Positions 25,769 to 33,678 of a stretch of 64,000 bases of DNA are shown one piece after another (the stretch's first letter is position 1; the number at the start of each line of letters is the position of its first letter). The notes under the pieces are model-generated. The model ran no database searches. It worked only from the letters and a program-made list of their open reading frames with translations, and had not been told where the DNA came from. The position numbers and the translations under genes were made by a program. Origin of the DNA: Halogeometricum limi (lineage in GTDB: Archaea; Halobacteriota; Halobacteria; Halobacteriales; Haloferacaceae); NCBI RefSeq assembly GCF_900115785.1, contig NZ_FOYS01000007.1, forward strand, positions 62,001-126,000, given 5' to 3'.

Positions 25769-25870
25769 TGCACCTCTCTTGAAAGTGGGGAGGGATAACG
25801 TCGGCGGTTCCCCGACATCCACGAACCGACCGTTGCGGGGTCGTGCGTGCCGTTCGCAGTCCGCAGGTCG

Positions 25871-25878
25871 GTTTATCA
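25871..25878 (+). promoter_or_regulatory. TATA box of the zinc-ribbon gene at 25904
   Basis: GTTTATCA is centred about 29 nt before the ATG at 25904, consistent with a leaderless transcript. Confidence 0.45.
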
Positions 25879-25903
25879 GGGACGCTCGCGTACGTTCGCT
25901 TCT

Positions 25904-26107
25904 ATGTCTTCGGACCAACACGACCACGGCGGCGACGAACTGACCGAGTGCCCCGACTGCGGCGCGGAGATAGCGGGCGAAGCGTCGGTGACCGCGAAGT
26001 CGGTTCCCGAACTGACCGTCGAGCGACGGCACGCGTACGTCGGGCGTCGCGGAACCGACCTCTGGATGTGCAAGCAGTGCGGCGCGACCTTGGGCGTGAA
26101 ACGGTAG
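25904..26107 (+). CDS. Small zinc-ribbon protein
   Basis: A 67-residue protein with two CxxC knuckles, ECPDCGAE (residues 16-19) and MCKQCGATLG (near 56-59), separated by about 36 residues: a classic rubredoxin-like zinc ribbon. The linker (EASVTAKSVPELTVERRHAY) would form strands. The start at 25904 fits the TATA box; an earlier in-frame ATG does not. Such mini zinc proteins are common in haloarchaea and may bind nucleic acid or protein. No partner evident. Confidence 0.8.
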   Translation: MSSDQHDHGGDELTECPDCGAEIAGEASVTAKSVPELTVERRHAYVGRRGTDLWMCKQCGATLGVKR

Positions 26108-26114
26108 CACGCGG

Positions 26115-27572
26115 TCACGTCGCCGGCGTCTCCGTCGCGGTGGCAGGCGTCGTCGTCTCCGCGGCCGTCTCCGTCGCGGTTCCCGCCTCGTCGGCCGACT
26201 CGTTCGACGTCTCCGATGACCGCGTCGACGGAGACTCCGTCTCCCCCACCGCGCGGTCGTACCAAGTCGGACGCGAGACGTTCACGCGGTCCATCGTCGC
26301 GTACTCCAGCCGATAGGTCACCGTTCGCGTCTCGTTGCCGCGCGTCCGGTCGTAGGAGACGATGAGAAGCGAGACGAATCCGTCCGTTCCGACGGTGGCC
26401 TCCGCGCGGTAGTCGCTGACGTTCTCCGCGTCGGGGAGCGAGGGGGGCGTGCCGGTGGCGACGACGTGGAACGGGTACAGGTCGCGCGGTTCGCGAGTGA
26501 CGGTCGTCTCCGGAGCGTCGAGGTAGCGTTCGACGTTCCGGGCGGCGCGTCGCTCGAACAGTCCGTGGCCGTTCTCGTCCGTGTAGACGGGGTAGCGGTA
26601 GAACGACTCGTTCCGGAGTTCGGTCCTGACGTAGACGAGTTCGCCGTCGGCGTAGGCGGTGTACTGGACGAGTTCGTCGCCGTCGCCGTCCGTGTCGCCC
26701 GCCGATTCGGCGGTGCCGTTCTGCACCCCCCGAGCGGAGTCGTTCTCGGCCGCGCTCTCGACGTATCCCGTCACCGTGTAGCGGAAGTGCCGGGGGTTCT
26801 CGACCTCCGCTTGCTGCCAGACGCCGCGCCAGACTCGGTCGTTCCACCCGCGGGTGCCCGACTCGTGGACGATGAGGCGGTACGACCGTCCCGCGACGCT
26901 ATCGGCGTGCGCGGCGGCCAGCGTCTCGGCGTCGACGACGCCCGTTGCACCGATACCCGGCGGGAACAACTCGTCTTCGGACCCGTCGGACGCGGGGTCG
27001 GACGCGCCGACGACGACGGGACCCGACCCCGCCCGCGCGGCGTCGTCGTCCGCCGGGGCCACGCCGGGACCGAACGGACCCAACAGTGCGGCGACGACGA
27101 GGCCGACGAGGACGACGGCGGCGACGCTCGCGGCGGAGGTGTCGCCGACGCGAGCGAGACGGGACGCCGCGGAGTCCGTGGGTTCCGGGGCGGCGACGAC
27201 CGGCGACGCGTCGAAGTACTCCGCGAACAGTCGTTCCGTCTCCGAGCGGTCGATACCGTACAGGGCGAGGTCTCTGAGGTCCGACGCGTCGACGACCGCC
27301 AGGTCTCGTCGGGCGGCGAGACGGGCGAGGCGCGGGGAGACGGTGGCCGCGACGACGGCGTCAGCGTCGGCGGCGACGCGCGGCGTCCGGAGTCGTCGCC
27401 GCCCCGAGACGGTCGCGAGCACTCGGCCGTCGTCGAGGGCGACCGTCCCGTCGTCCCGGACGGTGGCCCCGACGCCGCGAGTCGCGTGCAGGTCGGCGAC
27501 GAACGCCGCGAAGCGAGGCCCGTCGAGTCGACGAAGCCACCCGGCGAACGTCCGCGTCGGGACGACTGGCAT
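26115..27572 (-). CDS. Single-pass membrane protein with large extracellular domain
   Basis: A 485-residue protein. The N-terminal cytoplasmic part (about 1-150: RTFAGWLRRLDGPRFAAFVA, then VVDASDLRDLALYGIDRSE) has an alpha/beta pattern that loosely recalls restriction-endonuclease-like or NERD-type sensor domains. One TM helix lies near 160-182. The outer part (about 235-440) is Tyr-rich with beta-strand character (RSYRLIVHESGTRGW, FRYTVTGYVES, TVTYRLEYA) and ends in a Thr/Glu-rich tail (to 485) likely to be glycosylated or disordered. I chose the second ATG as start. No family recognised. Confidence 0.72.
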   Translation of the reverse strand: MPVVPTRTFAGWLRRLDGPRFAAFVADLHATRGVGATVRDDGTVALDDGRVLATVSGRRRLRTPRVAADADAVVAATVSPRLARLAARRDLAVVDASDLRDLALYGIDRSETERLFAEYFDASPVVAAPEPTDSAASRLARVGDTSAASVAAVVLVGLVVAALLGPFGPGVAPADDDAARAGSGPVVVGASDPASDGSEDELFPPGIGATGVVDAETLAAAHADSVAGRSYRLIVHESGTRGWNDRVWRGVWQQAEVENPRHFRYTVTGYVESAAENDSARGVQNGTAESAGDTDGDGDELVQYTAYADGELVYVRTELRNESFYRYPVYTDENGHGLFERRAARNVERYLDAPETTVTREPRDLYPFHVVATGTPPSLPDAENVSDYRAEATVGTDGFVSLLIVSYDRTRGNETRTVTYRLEYATMDRVNVSRPTWYDRAVGETESPSTRSSETSNESADEAGTATETAAETTTPATATETPAT

Positions 27573-27663
27573 GTGTAGTCGTATCATCCGAGAGACAACG
27601 ACTCTTTCCCCTCCCCGACGGCGTCGTCGCGGTCGAGGCCGCCGCGGGCGACCGCAGACGCCC

Positions 27664-28908
27664 CTACCCTCCGTTCTCCACGCGGCAGGCGAAGTGCCTG
27701 CCGCGGTTGTCCGCGACGTACCGATAGACGCGGCGACCGACCGCCCGAACGGGTCGGCGCGCCATCACCCACGCCAGGGGGTGGAACAGTCGGTTCTGCC
27801 GGAGCAGTTCGCGGAAGGCGTCGTAGCCCTCGTGCGCGTCGTCGCCGTCGAAGACGTACATCGCCCGGCCGAAGTCGACGCCGGGTCGGTCCTCGTAGCC
27901 GTCCGGCGCGTCGTACTGCGAGTAGAACGTCACCGACCCCTCGACGTCGAAGAGGTCGACGGGATACAGCGACCGGGCACAGAACAGGCAGTGCTCGTCG
28001 AAGACGAGGTCCAAGTCGCGGTCGACCGCGAGTCGCGCGTAGGCGCGGTCGAACGCGGCGAACAGCGTCAGGAAGAACAGGTTGTCGACGAAGAATATCC
28101 CCAGTAAGACGACGTTCGACAGCGTGAACGCGACGAGGCCGAGGACGAACGGCGTGACGGTGGCCCCGGCGAGCACCGCGACGAGGAGTCCGAATTCGAG
28201 AGCGAGCGTTCCGATGCCACCGAGGACGCCCAGTAGGGGGTAGTCGACGACGACCAACTGGACGTCGTGCCAGGGATAGACGTACGAGCGAACGAGGACG
28301 AGGCGTGCCAGGTTGCTGGGAGCGACGAAGCCGAGTCCGCCGCCGTCGACGACTTTGCTCGCGGCGGTGCTGAAGAACAGTATCGCGAGTGTCAGCAGCG
28401 CGTACTTCATCGACGGCATCCGGTACGAGCGGTCGTCGTCGGATTTCAGTCGAGCGACGAGCCAATCGAGCGACTTCGACCGCACTCTTCGGAGTCCGTC
28501 GACGGAGAGCACGTCGTCGTCGGAGTACAGCGCGACGAACACGAGAAACACCGACCCGATGAACAGGCTGCTGACCTCTCCGGAACTGGTCACCGTGTTC
28601 CGGACGGTTCCCAGATGGGTCGCCAGCGCCGCACTGGCCAACGCCGTGAACCGAATCCGATATCCCACGACCACCAACAGGACGAGCGCTATCAGGAGCC
28701 ACTTCTCGACGGTCAGAATCCACGGGGCCGAGACGGGGAGTATCGCGTCGTACCCGTTGTACGCCATCGACCGACTGATGCCCGAGAACAGCAGCGACCA
28801 ATCGTAGTGCACCGTCTTCCACACCAGCCACCAGCCGAGTACGAACCGCCCGACGGCGAGGTTGACCGGCGACGACCGCGCGTCGTCGGCGAAGTAGTTG
28901 ACGAACAT
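27664..28908 (-). CDS. HTTM-type membrane protein fused to a DCC thiol-oxidoreductase-like domain
   Basis: A 414-residue protein. Residues 1-300 hold about eight hydrophobic helices of the HTTM type (related to vitamin-K-dependent carboxylase-like membrane proteins). Residues about 305-400 form a DCC domain with DLVFDEHCLFCARSLYPVDL: the DxxCxxC signature at the start of a thioredoxin-like fold, followed by VTFYSQ and FGRAMYVFDG. The start codon overlaps the upstream stop (TGATG), so the pair is translated together. It probably acts in membrane redox chemistry on an unknown substrate; HTTM and DCC genes are often neighbours, here fused. Confidence 0.82.
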   Translation of the reverse strand: MFVNYFADDARSSPVNLAVGRFVLGWWLVWKTVHYDWSLLFSGISRSMAYNGYDAILPVSAPWILTVEKWLLIALVLLVVVGYRIRFTALASAALATHLGTVRNTVTSSGEVSSLFIGSVFLVFVALYSDDDVLSVDGLRRVRSKSLDWLVARLKSDDDRSYRMPSMKYALLTLAILFFSTAASKVVDGGGLGFVAPSNLARLVLVRSYVYPWHDVQLVVVDYPLLGVLGGIGTLALEFGLLVAVLAGATVTPFVLGLVAFTLSNVVLLGIFFVDNLFFLTLFAAFDRAYARLAVDRDLDLVFDEHCLFCARSLYPVDLFDVEGSVTFYSQYDAPDGYEDRPGVDFGRAMYVFDGDDAHEGYDAFRELLRQNRLFHPLAWVMARRPVRAVGRRVYRYVADNRGRHFACRVENGG

Positions 28909-29699
28909 CAGCCCGTCACCCCCGTCCGGGCGAGGCCCGCCCCGGCGACGACGCGACTCCGCTCTCGCGGACCCGTCCGGTTCATCGACCTCGTCGGCAT
29001 CGAACTCGCCCGCGCCGGTATCGACTCCGCGTCGGCCAGCGGGAACGACTCGAAGACGACGGCCTCCTCGTACCGGACGACGTGGGTCCCGTCCTCCGAG
29101 GTGACGAACGTCATCTCGTACACTCTGACGCCGACGAACCGCTCGTAGCCGTCGAGCAGTTCCGGCGTCCACCTGCTCGTCAACCCGTGGTGGGGGAACC
29201 GCTCGATGCGTCCGGTCTCTCCGCGCCCGACCGCCTCGCGGTACTGCGACGCGCGGGCGAGAAGACGCCGAGCCTCCGTTTCGTTCCTCGCGTCGCTCTG
29301 TCCCCCGCGCACGTGTCTGATTAGCTGTCGCTCCGACACCGAGTCGAACGCGAGCGTCAACCCGTCGTCCATCTTTATCTCGTGGCCGGACTCGTCCACG
29401 AGGCGAATCTCCCGGTAGGTTTCCACCTCGGAGGTCGGTTGGGAGAAGTGACCCCACGAGACGAACGGCAACGGCGACACCGGGAGGAGGAAGTTAGACA
29501 GGAGCAAGCCGACGAAGAAACACAGAACGAACGCCCGCCGCGCGTGCCACCGGTCCGAGAGGACCACTGCGGCGGAAGCCGCGACGAAAAACAGCACCAG
29601 AACCCCCGGAAGGACGAGCGACGCGTACGGTCGAAGGAGCGTCACCAACTGGTCCGAGAGGCTCAGCGGAACGGTCGAGACGAGTCCGGAGACGTTCAT
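28908..29699 (-). CDS. Membrane protein partner of the HTTM-DCC protein
   Basis: A 263-residue hypothetical protein with two TM helices near residues 25-45 and 55-75, followed by an extracytoplasmic-looking domain of about 170 residues (EIRLVDESGHEIKMDDGL, GLTSRWTPELLDGYERF, VVRYEEAVVFESFPL). Its stop overlaps the start of the HTTM-DCC gene (TGATG). The ATG at 29699 begins NVSGLVSTVPLSLS; the frame upstream is Arg-rich and non-coding. It resembles the partner that accompanies HTTM proteins in haloarchaea, but no fold is recognised. Confidence 0.75.
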   Translation of the reverse strand: MNVSGLVSTVPLSLSDQLVTLLRPYASLVLPGVLVLFFVAASAAVVLSDRWHARRAFVLCFFVGLLLSNFLLPVSPLPFVSWGHFSQPTSEVETYREIRLVDESGHEIKMDDGLTLAFDSVSERQLIRHVRGGQSDARNETEARRLLARASQYREAVGRGETGRIERFPHHGLTSRWTPELLDGYERFVGVRVYEMTFVTSEDGTHVVRYEEAVVFESFPLADAESIPARASSMPTRSMNRTGPRERSRVVAGAGLARTGVTG

Positions 29700-29930
29700 C
29701 GAACCACCGCTTCGACCCGAACCGACAGCCAGGCCACCCGCCGGCGACCGCTTTCGTCTGCATTCATACGCTCTGGAAAGAATGTAAACACAACCACACA
29801 TAGATACGAGCCGACTAATGCGGTGTAATCAGCGGTTACGAGAAATCGCGCGGGAGAGCGACCGGAAGCGACCGGGAGACGACCCCGCCGCCTCCGGCAG
29901 GTTGAAACGAATCCACACCCAAACGCGTGT

Positions 29931-30305
29931 ATGAGCATCCAGACGGACCGACTCGAAGAACTCGGGCACGAACTCGGCGAGGCAATCGCGGAGACGCCCG
30001 AGTACGAGGCGTTCGAAGAGGCGAAGGCGGCCGTCGAGAACGACGACGAGGTGCAAGCGCAGATTCGCGAGTTCCACCGACTCCGCGACGAGTTCATGGT
30101 CGCCCGCCAGAGCGGCAAGGCGACCCAAGAGAGCCTCCAGAAGGTCCAGTCGGCGCAAGAAGACCTGCACTCGGTGCCCGTGATGGCCGACTACCTCGAC
30201 GCGCAGGACGAACTGCAGGACCGACTCGAAGCCGTCAACGAAGCCATCTCCGACCCCCTCTCCGTCGACTTCGGCGGCGAGGCGGGTGGCTGCTGTCAGG
30301 ACTGA
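29931..30305 (+). CDS. YlbF/YmcA-family helical protein
   Basis: A 124-residue protein with the Com_YlbF pattern: helices EELGHELGEAIAETPEYEAF (9-28), AQIREFHRLRDEFMVA (43-58) and QSAQEDLHSVPVMADYLDA (74-92). It ends in GGCCQD, where the Cys pair resembles the C-terminal cysteines of some YmcA/YlbF members that bind an iron-sulfur cluster. In bacteria these proteins work with RNase Y; that partner is absent in archaea, so the role here is open. It precedes the MinD-like gene by about 43 nt. Confidence 0.82.
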   Translation: MSIQTDRLEELGHELGEAIAETPEYEAFEEAKAAVENDDEVQAQIREFHRLRDEFMVARQSGKATQESLQKVQSAQEDLHSVPVMADYLDAQDELQDRLEAVNEAISDPLSVDFGGEAGGCCQD

Positions 30306-30348
30306 GACCGACCGCGACTTTTTGTAGGGTGACGCGGCCAGACGCCCC

Positions 30349-30960
30349 ATGCTCGCGATAGCCGGTGGCAAGGGCGGTTGTGGAAAGACGACGACGACGC
30401 TCGGCCTCGCGACGGCCCTCTCGGACCGAACCCTCGTCGCCGACGCCGACACCGACATGCCGAACCTGCACTCGCTGGCGGGCGTCCCGCGCCGCGTTCC
30501 CGCGGGCGACGTCGGCCACGTCCACCCCGACGACGACGGCGTCGTCGTCTGCCCCGCGCCACCGACGGACGCGAACGAGTGCCGCGACGACGGCGCGTAC
30601 CTCGACGGCGTCCGCGACGCCGCCACCGGACCCGTCCTCGTCGACTGCCCGGCCGGTGCCGGACCGGACGCCGTCGCTCCCCTCCGGCGGGCGGACGGCG
30701 CTGTGCTCGTGACGCCGCCGTGCGCCCCCGCACTCCGCGACACGGTGAAGACGGCCGCCATGGCCGACGCACTGGGGACGCCCGTCGTCGGCGTCGTCCT
30801 CGTCCGAACGAGCGTCGCCCCGCCCGAGATAGCGTCGCTGTTCGGTTGTCCCATCCTCGGCGTCGTTCCGTCCGTCGAGGCACCGGTGCTCGAACACGAA
30901 CGCGTCCGGCGAGCCTACCGGAACGTGGCAACTGAGTTACACGCTGGCAAAGAGCTATGA
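30349..30960 (+). CDS. MinD/ParA-type ATPase
   Basis: A 203-residue deviant-Walker ATPase. The N-terminus LAIAGGKGGCGKTTTTLGLA has the signature Lys (K8) and Walker Lys (K13); VADADTDMPNL holds the next Asp, and VLVDCPAGAGPDA the Walker B Asp. The length is short, and the C-terminal amphipathic membrane-targeting helix of bacterial MinD is not obvious, though the last helix (RRAYRNVATELHAGKEL) could serve. From memory, Haloferax has four MinD homologues, and this may match one of them by gene context. Downstream is the RAD55-like gene, 24 nt away, probably co-transcribed. Confidence 0.86.
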   Translation: MLAIAGGKGGCGKTTTTLGLATALSDRTLVADADTDMPNLHSLAGVPRRVPAGDVGHVHPDDDGVVVCPAPPTDANECRDDGAYLDGVRDAATGPVLVDCPAGAGPDAVAPLRRADGAVLVTPPCAPALRDTVKTAAMADALGTPVVGVVLVRTSVAPPEIASLFGCPILGVVPSVEAPVLEHERVRRAYRNVATELHAGKEL

Positions 30961-30984
30961 TGCTCGACTGTCTCTAGATATGAT

Positions 30985-31605
30985 GTGTCAGGACGACTGA
31001 CGACCGGCATCACGGTCCTCGACCGCGAACTCGGCGGCGGCCTCCCCGAGGGGAGCATCGTCGCGTTGCTCGCAGACCCGGCCAGTCAGTCCGAACTGTT
31101 CCTCTACGAACTCAGCGCCGTCCGCGGGACGCTCTACTTGACGACCATCCGGTCGGGTCAGGCGGTGAACGACGCCATCGCGCGGGCGCCCCGGTCCGGC
31201 AGTCCGACCGTCCGCGACGTGGGCGGCGAAGCGCCCCTCGACGCCGCGAACAAACTCGTTCACGACCTCCCGGAACGGTCGAACCTCGTCGTCGACGTCG
31301 TCGACGTGTTGGAGTCGACCGACCCCGTCCGGTACCGCCAGTTCCTGAACAGTCTGCAGACCCACATGGTCAACACCGGCGGAATCGCCGTCCTCCACGG
31401 CATGAAGGGCGACGCGCACGCCAACCGTCGCTACACGAAGCACATGTCCGACGTGGTGTTCGACCTCCAGACGAGCATCGACGGCGCGGAGATAGAAAAC
31501 CGCCTCGCTGTCCCGAAGTTCCGGGGCGGCCGCGCCCTCGAAGAGACCATCAAACTCCGCCTGAGCGAGGCCGTCACCGTCGACACCAGTCGCGACATCG
31601 CCTGA
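30985..31605 (+). CDS. RAD55/KaiC-like RecA-superfamily protein lacking a Walker A motif
   Basis: A 206-residue protein starting at a GTG (the nearby ATG frame stops after six codons). The beginning, GITVLDRELGGGLPEGSIVALL, is the standard RAD55/GvpD/KaiC entry, but the P-loop that should follow is replaced by ADPASQSELFLYEL, without the GKT/S. Strand SNLVVDVVDVLES near 95 is the Walker B position, and GIAVLHGMKGDAHANRRYT near 132 follows. It is likely a non-ATP-hydrolysing regulator that binds another RecA-like or MinD-like protein. It sits directly downstream of the MinD-like gene. Confidence 0.78.
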   Translation: MSGRLTTGITVLDRELGGGLPEGSIVALLADPASQSELFLYELSAVRGTLYLTTIRSGQAVNDAIARAPRSGSPTVRDVGGEAPLDAANKLVHDLPERSNLVVDVVDVLESTDPVRYRQFLNSLQTHMVNTGGIAVLHGMKGDAHANRRYTKHMSDVVFDLQTSIDGAEIENRLAVPKFRGGRALEETIKLRLSEAVTVDTSRDIA

Positions 31606-31659
31606 GCGTCGGAGTCGGTCGAGACGGAACAGAGCGGGACGAAACGAGGCCTCCGAGAG

Positions 31660-31929
31660 TCAGACGGCGGCGTACACGAGGACGCCGAGCGTCACGGAGA
31701 CCGTGAGCACCGACCAGTTGCGAACGGAGTCCAGTTTCCCGGAGCGGACGGGCCGGGAGAAGAGATAGACGAAGTACGGCACGAGGGGAACCAGACGGAC
31801 GAGAAAGGAGACGTCCCGCGAGAGTCCGTACTCCAGTGCGAGCGTCAGTCCGACCGTGCACGCGGCGGCGACGGCGGCGAGTTTCAGGTCGTCCGGGACG
31901 GGGAGTTCGGCGGTCGAGTCGTCGGACAT
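31660..31929 (-). CDS. Small membrane protein
   Basis: An 89-residue hypothetical protein with an acidic N-terminus (SDDSTAELPVPDDL) and three hydrophobic segments (about 17-34, 40-57 and 69-88). Basic loop residues (SRPVRSGKLDSVRNW) suggest one cytoplasmic loop between helices 2 and 3. The ATG at 31929 is preferred over one eight codons earlier. It lies between the RAD55-like gene and the FKBP gene, and opposite to the former. Family not recognised. Confidence 0.68.
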   Translation of the reverse strand: MSDDSTAELPVPDDLKLAAVAAACTVGLTLALEYGLSRDVSFLVRLVPLVPYFVYLFSRPVRSGKLDSVRNWSVLTVSVTLGVLVYAAV

Positions 31930-31990
31930 GCGTCTGTCTGGAGTCTGGCGCAACCCGCAAAAGAATGTGTGGATACCGGACTGCAGGCGG

Positions 31991-32974
31991 TTACTCTTCG
32001 TCGCCTTCGAGTTCTTCGACGAGTTCGTCGGCGTCGACGTCGACGTCCTCGATGGCCTCTTCGATGTCGGCCGCGTCGGCGCCGCCGCCCATGCCGCCCA
32101 TCATACCGCCCATACCGCCCATCATGCCGCCCATCCCGTCGATAGTCTCCTGCACGATGACGCGGTCGAGGTCGAGACGGTCCATCAGGTCCTGTGCGAT
32201 CTGCTGTTTCGAGAACATCCACTGTTGGTTCATCGTCATCTGCGGCGTGGCCTCGATGTACAGCGTCTCCTTCTCGACCGTGACGGTCTCGGTCTCGGGT
32301 TCTGCGTCCTCGTCGTCCTCGTCGGACTCGACGACCTCTTCCTCTTCGACCTCGTCCGTCTCTATCCAGACCTCGGGGACCTGCTGGAGGTACATCCCGA
32401 GGAGACCGGCGGCTTGCTCCTCACGGTCGTCGACGAGTTCGAGAATCTCGTACTCGTACTCTAAGTCCTCGCCCGCGAGGGGGTGGTTGAAGTTGACGCG
32501 GGCGCGGCCGCCGATGATGGTCTCGACGCGACCCTGTTCGCCGTCGACCTGCACCTGCGCGCCGGGGTAGCGGTCGTCCTCGCCGATTTTGTTCGCGCTG
32601 ACCGTGCGAACGTCGTCGTCGTCGAACTCGCCGAACGCCTCGACGGCCGGAATCTCGACCGTCCCGGAGTCGCCGACTTCCGCGCCGATGAGGGCGTCGT
32701 CGACGGACTCGAAGATGTGACCCGCACCGACGATGATGGTTCGAGGCTCGAACTCGTACTCGTCGGTGTCTATCTCGGCCTCTTCGGCCACTTCTTCGTC
32801 GGTCGTGTCGACGACGGTGTCGTCCTCGACGGTTCGGACCGTGTAGGCGAGTCGGACGAAGTCTCCGTCCTGAATCCCGCCCTCGGTCTCCTCCTCGGCG
32901 ACCTCTTCTTCGACGTCCTCCGTTGCATCGGCGTCTGCCTGCTCTGCGGCCTCCGCCTGCTGTTCGTCACTCAT
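31991..32974 (-). CDS. SlyD-type FKBP peptidyl-prolyl isomerase with Gly/Met-rich tail
   Basis: Archaeal long-type FKBP, acting as prolyl isomerase and chaperone in the cytoplasm. After an acidic N-terminus (1-33), the FKBP domain (35-115, DFVRLAYTVRTVEDDTVVDTT and PRTIIVGAGHIFE) is interrupted by the insert-in-flap region, and VNFNHPLAGEDLEYEYEIL (160-178) closes it. A C-terminal domain (230-275) follows. The end, residues 280-298, alternates GG and MM (GMGGMMGGMGGMMGGMGG), as in thermosome and GroEL tails, then a 25-residue acidic end. It has 327 residues. The tail is unusual for an FKBP. Confidence 0.88.
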   Translation of the reverse strand: MSDEQQAEAAEQADADATEDVEEEVAEEETEGGIQDGDFVRLAYTVRTVEDDTVVDTTDEEVAEEAEIDTDEYEFEPRTIIVGAGHIFESVDDALIGAEVGDSGTVEIPAVEAFGEFDDDDVRTVSANKIGEDDRYPGAQVQVDGEQGRVETIIGGRARVNFNHPLAGEDLEYEYEILELVDDREEQAAGLLGMYLQQVPEVWIETDEVEEEEVVESDEDDEDAEPETETVTVEKETLYIEATPQMTMNQQWMFSKQQIAQDLMDRLDLDRVIVQETIDGMGGMMGGMGGMMGGMGGGADAADIEEAIEDVDVDADELVEELEGDEE

Positions 32975-33192
32975 ATCCGGTACATCATCCGTGCGACCCT
33001 TAAGAATCACGTTTCGCGGATGGCGACTGTGAGCGTCTCAATCTCGCACACGTGCCCGTCTCGGGCCGTCGCCGCCGCGAGCGTAACTGTCGGGAGACCG
33101 ACGGAGCGACCGTGAGTCGGTGGTCTGTCGGCCCCGCCCGCTCAACCGCCGCGTCGCGACCCCCCGAATCGAACGGTTTATGTCACCAACAG

Positions 33193-33203
33193 TAATAATT
33201 ATT
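33193..33203 (+). promoter_or_regulatory. TATA box of the membrane protein gene at 33224
   Basis: TAATAATTATT is centred 26 nt before the ATG at 33224. It supports the ATG over the GTG at 33212 as the start. Confidence 0.55.
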
Positions 33204-33223
33204 CGTGATAGGTGAGTGTTGAC

Positions 33224-33664
33224 ATGGTACAATCCGCGCTGCTCGTCAGTTTCGTGCTCGGACTCGGCTTGCTCTCGGTCGTCGTCTTACTCACGGGACG
33301 CGGATGGCGGACCTACTCCGTCGCCGGTGGGTGGACCACGCGGCCGAGACCGTCGGCGCTCGCTCGGGGTGCGGACAGCCCCGCGGTGTGGACCGCCGCG
33401 TTCGTCGCGGTTACGCTCGCGTTCGGCGGCGCGGCCATCCTGTTCGTCGGCGGAACCGAGATTCCGGAGGGGATGGCCGCGATGGGCGGCGTCGTCCTCG
33501 TCGGCCTCGCGACGCTGGTGTTCGGCTCCTACGTCTTCTACGGCACGTTCGTCTCCGCGCGGAATCGCGGGTTGAAGAACTCGCAGGCGGCCCTCCTCGG
33601 CGCGTGGGCCATCGGTGCGCTGTTCCTCGTCGCCGTCACGCTCAAACTGTTCGGCCTGTTCTGA
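33224..33664 (+). CDS. Four-helix membrane protein of the oxidase locus
   Basis: A 146-residue polytopic membrane protein, starting VQSALLVSFVLGLGLLSVVV. Hydrophobic segments lie near 5-27, 55-77, 83-103 and 122-143, with a positively charged loop between the first two (GRGWRTYSVAGGWTTRPRP) expected to face the cytoplasm. It precedes a second, larger membrane protein by 14 nt and opens a convergent operon facing the cytochrome oxidase genes. Probably an assembly or accessory factor of the oxidase; inferred from position only. Confidence 0.72.
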   Translation: MVQSALLVSFVLGLGLLSVVVLLTGRGWRTYSVAGGWTTRPRPSALARGADSPAVWTAAFVAVTLAFGGAAILFVGGTEIPEGMAAMGGVVLVGLATLVFGSYVFYGTFVSARNRGLKNSQAALLGAWAIGALFLVAVTLKLFGLF

Positions 33665-33678
33665 GGCCTCCCTCCTCG

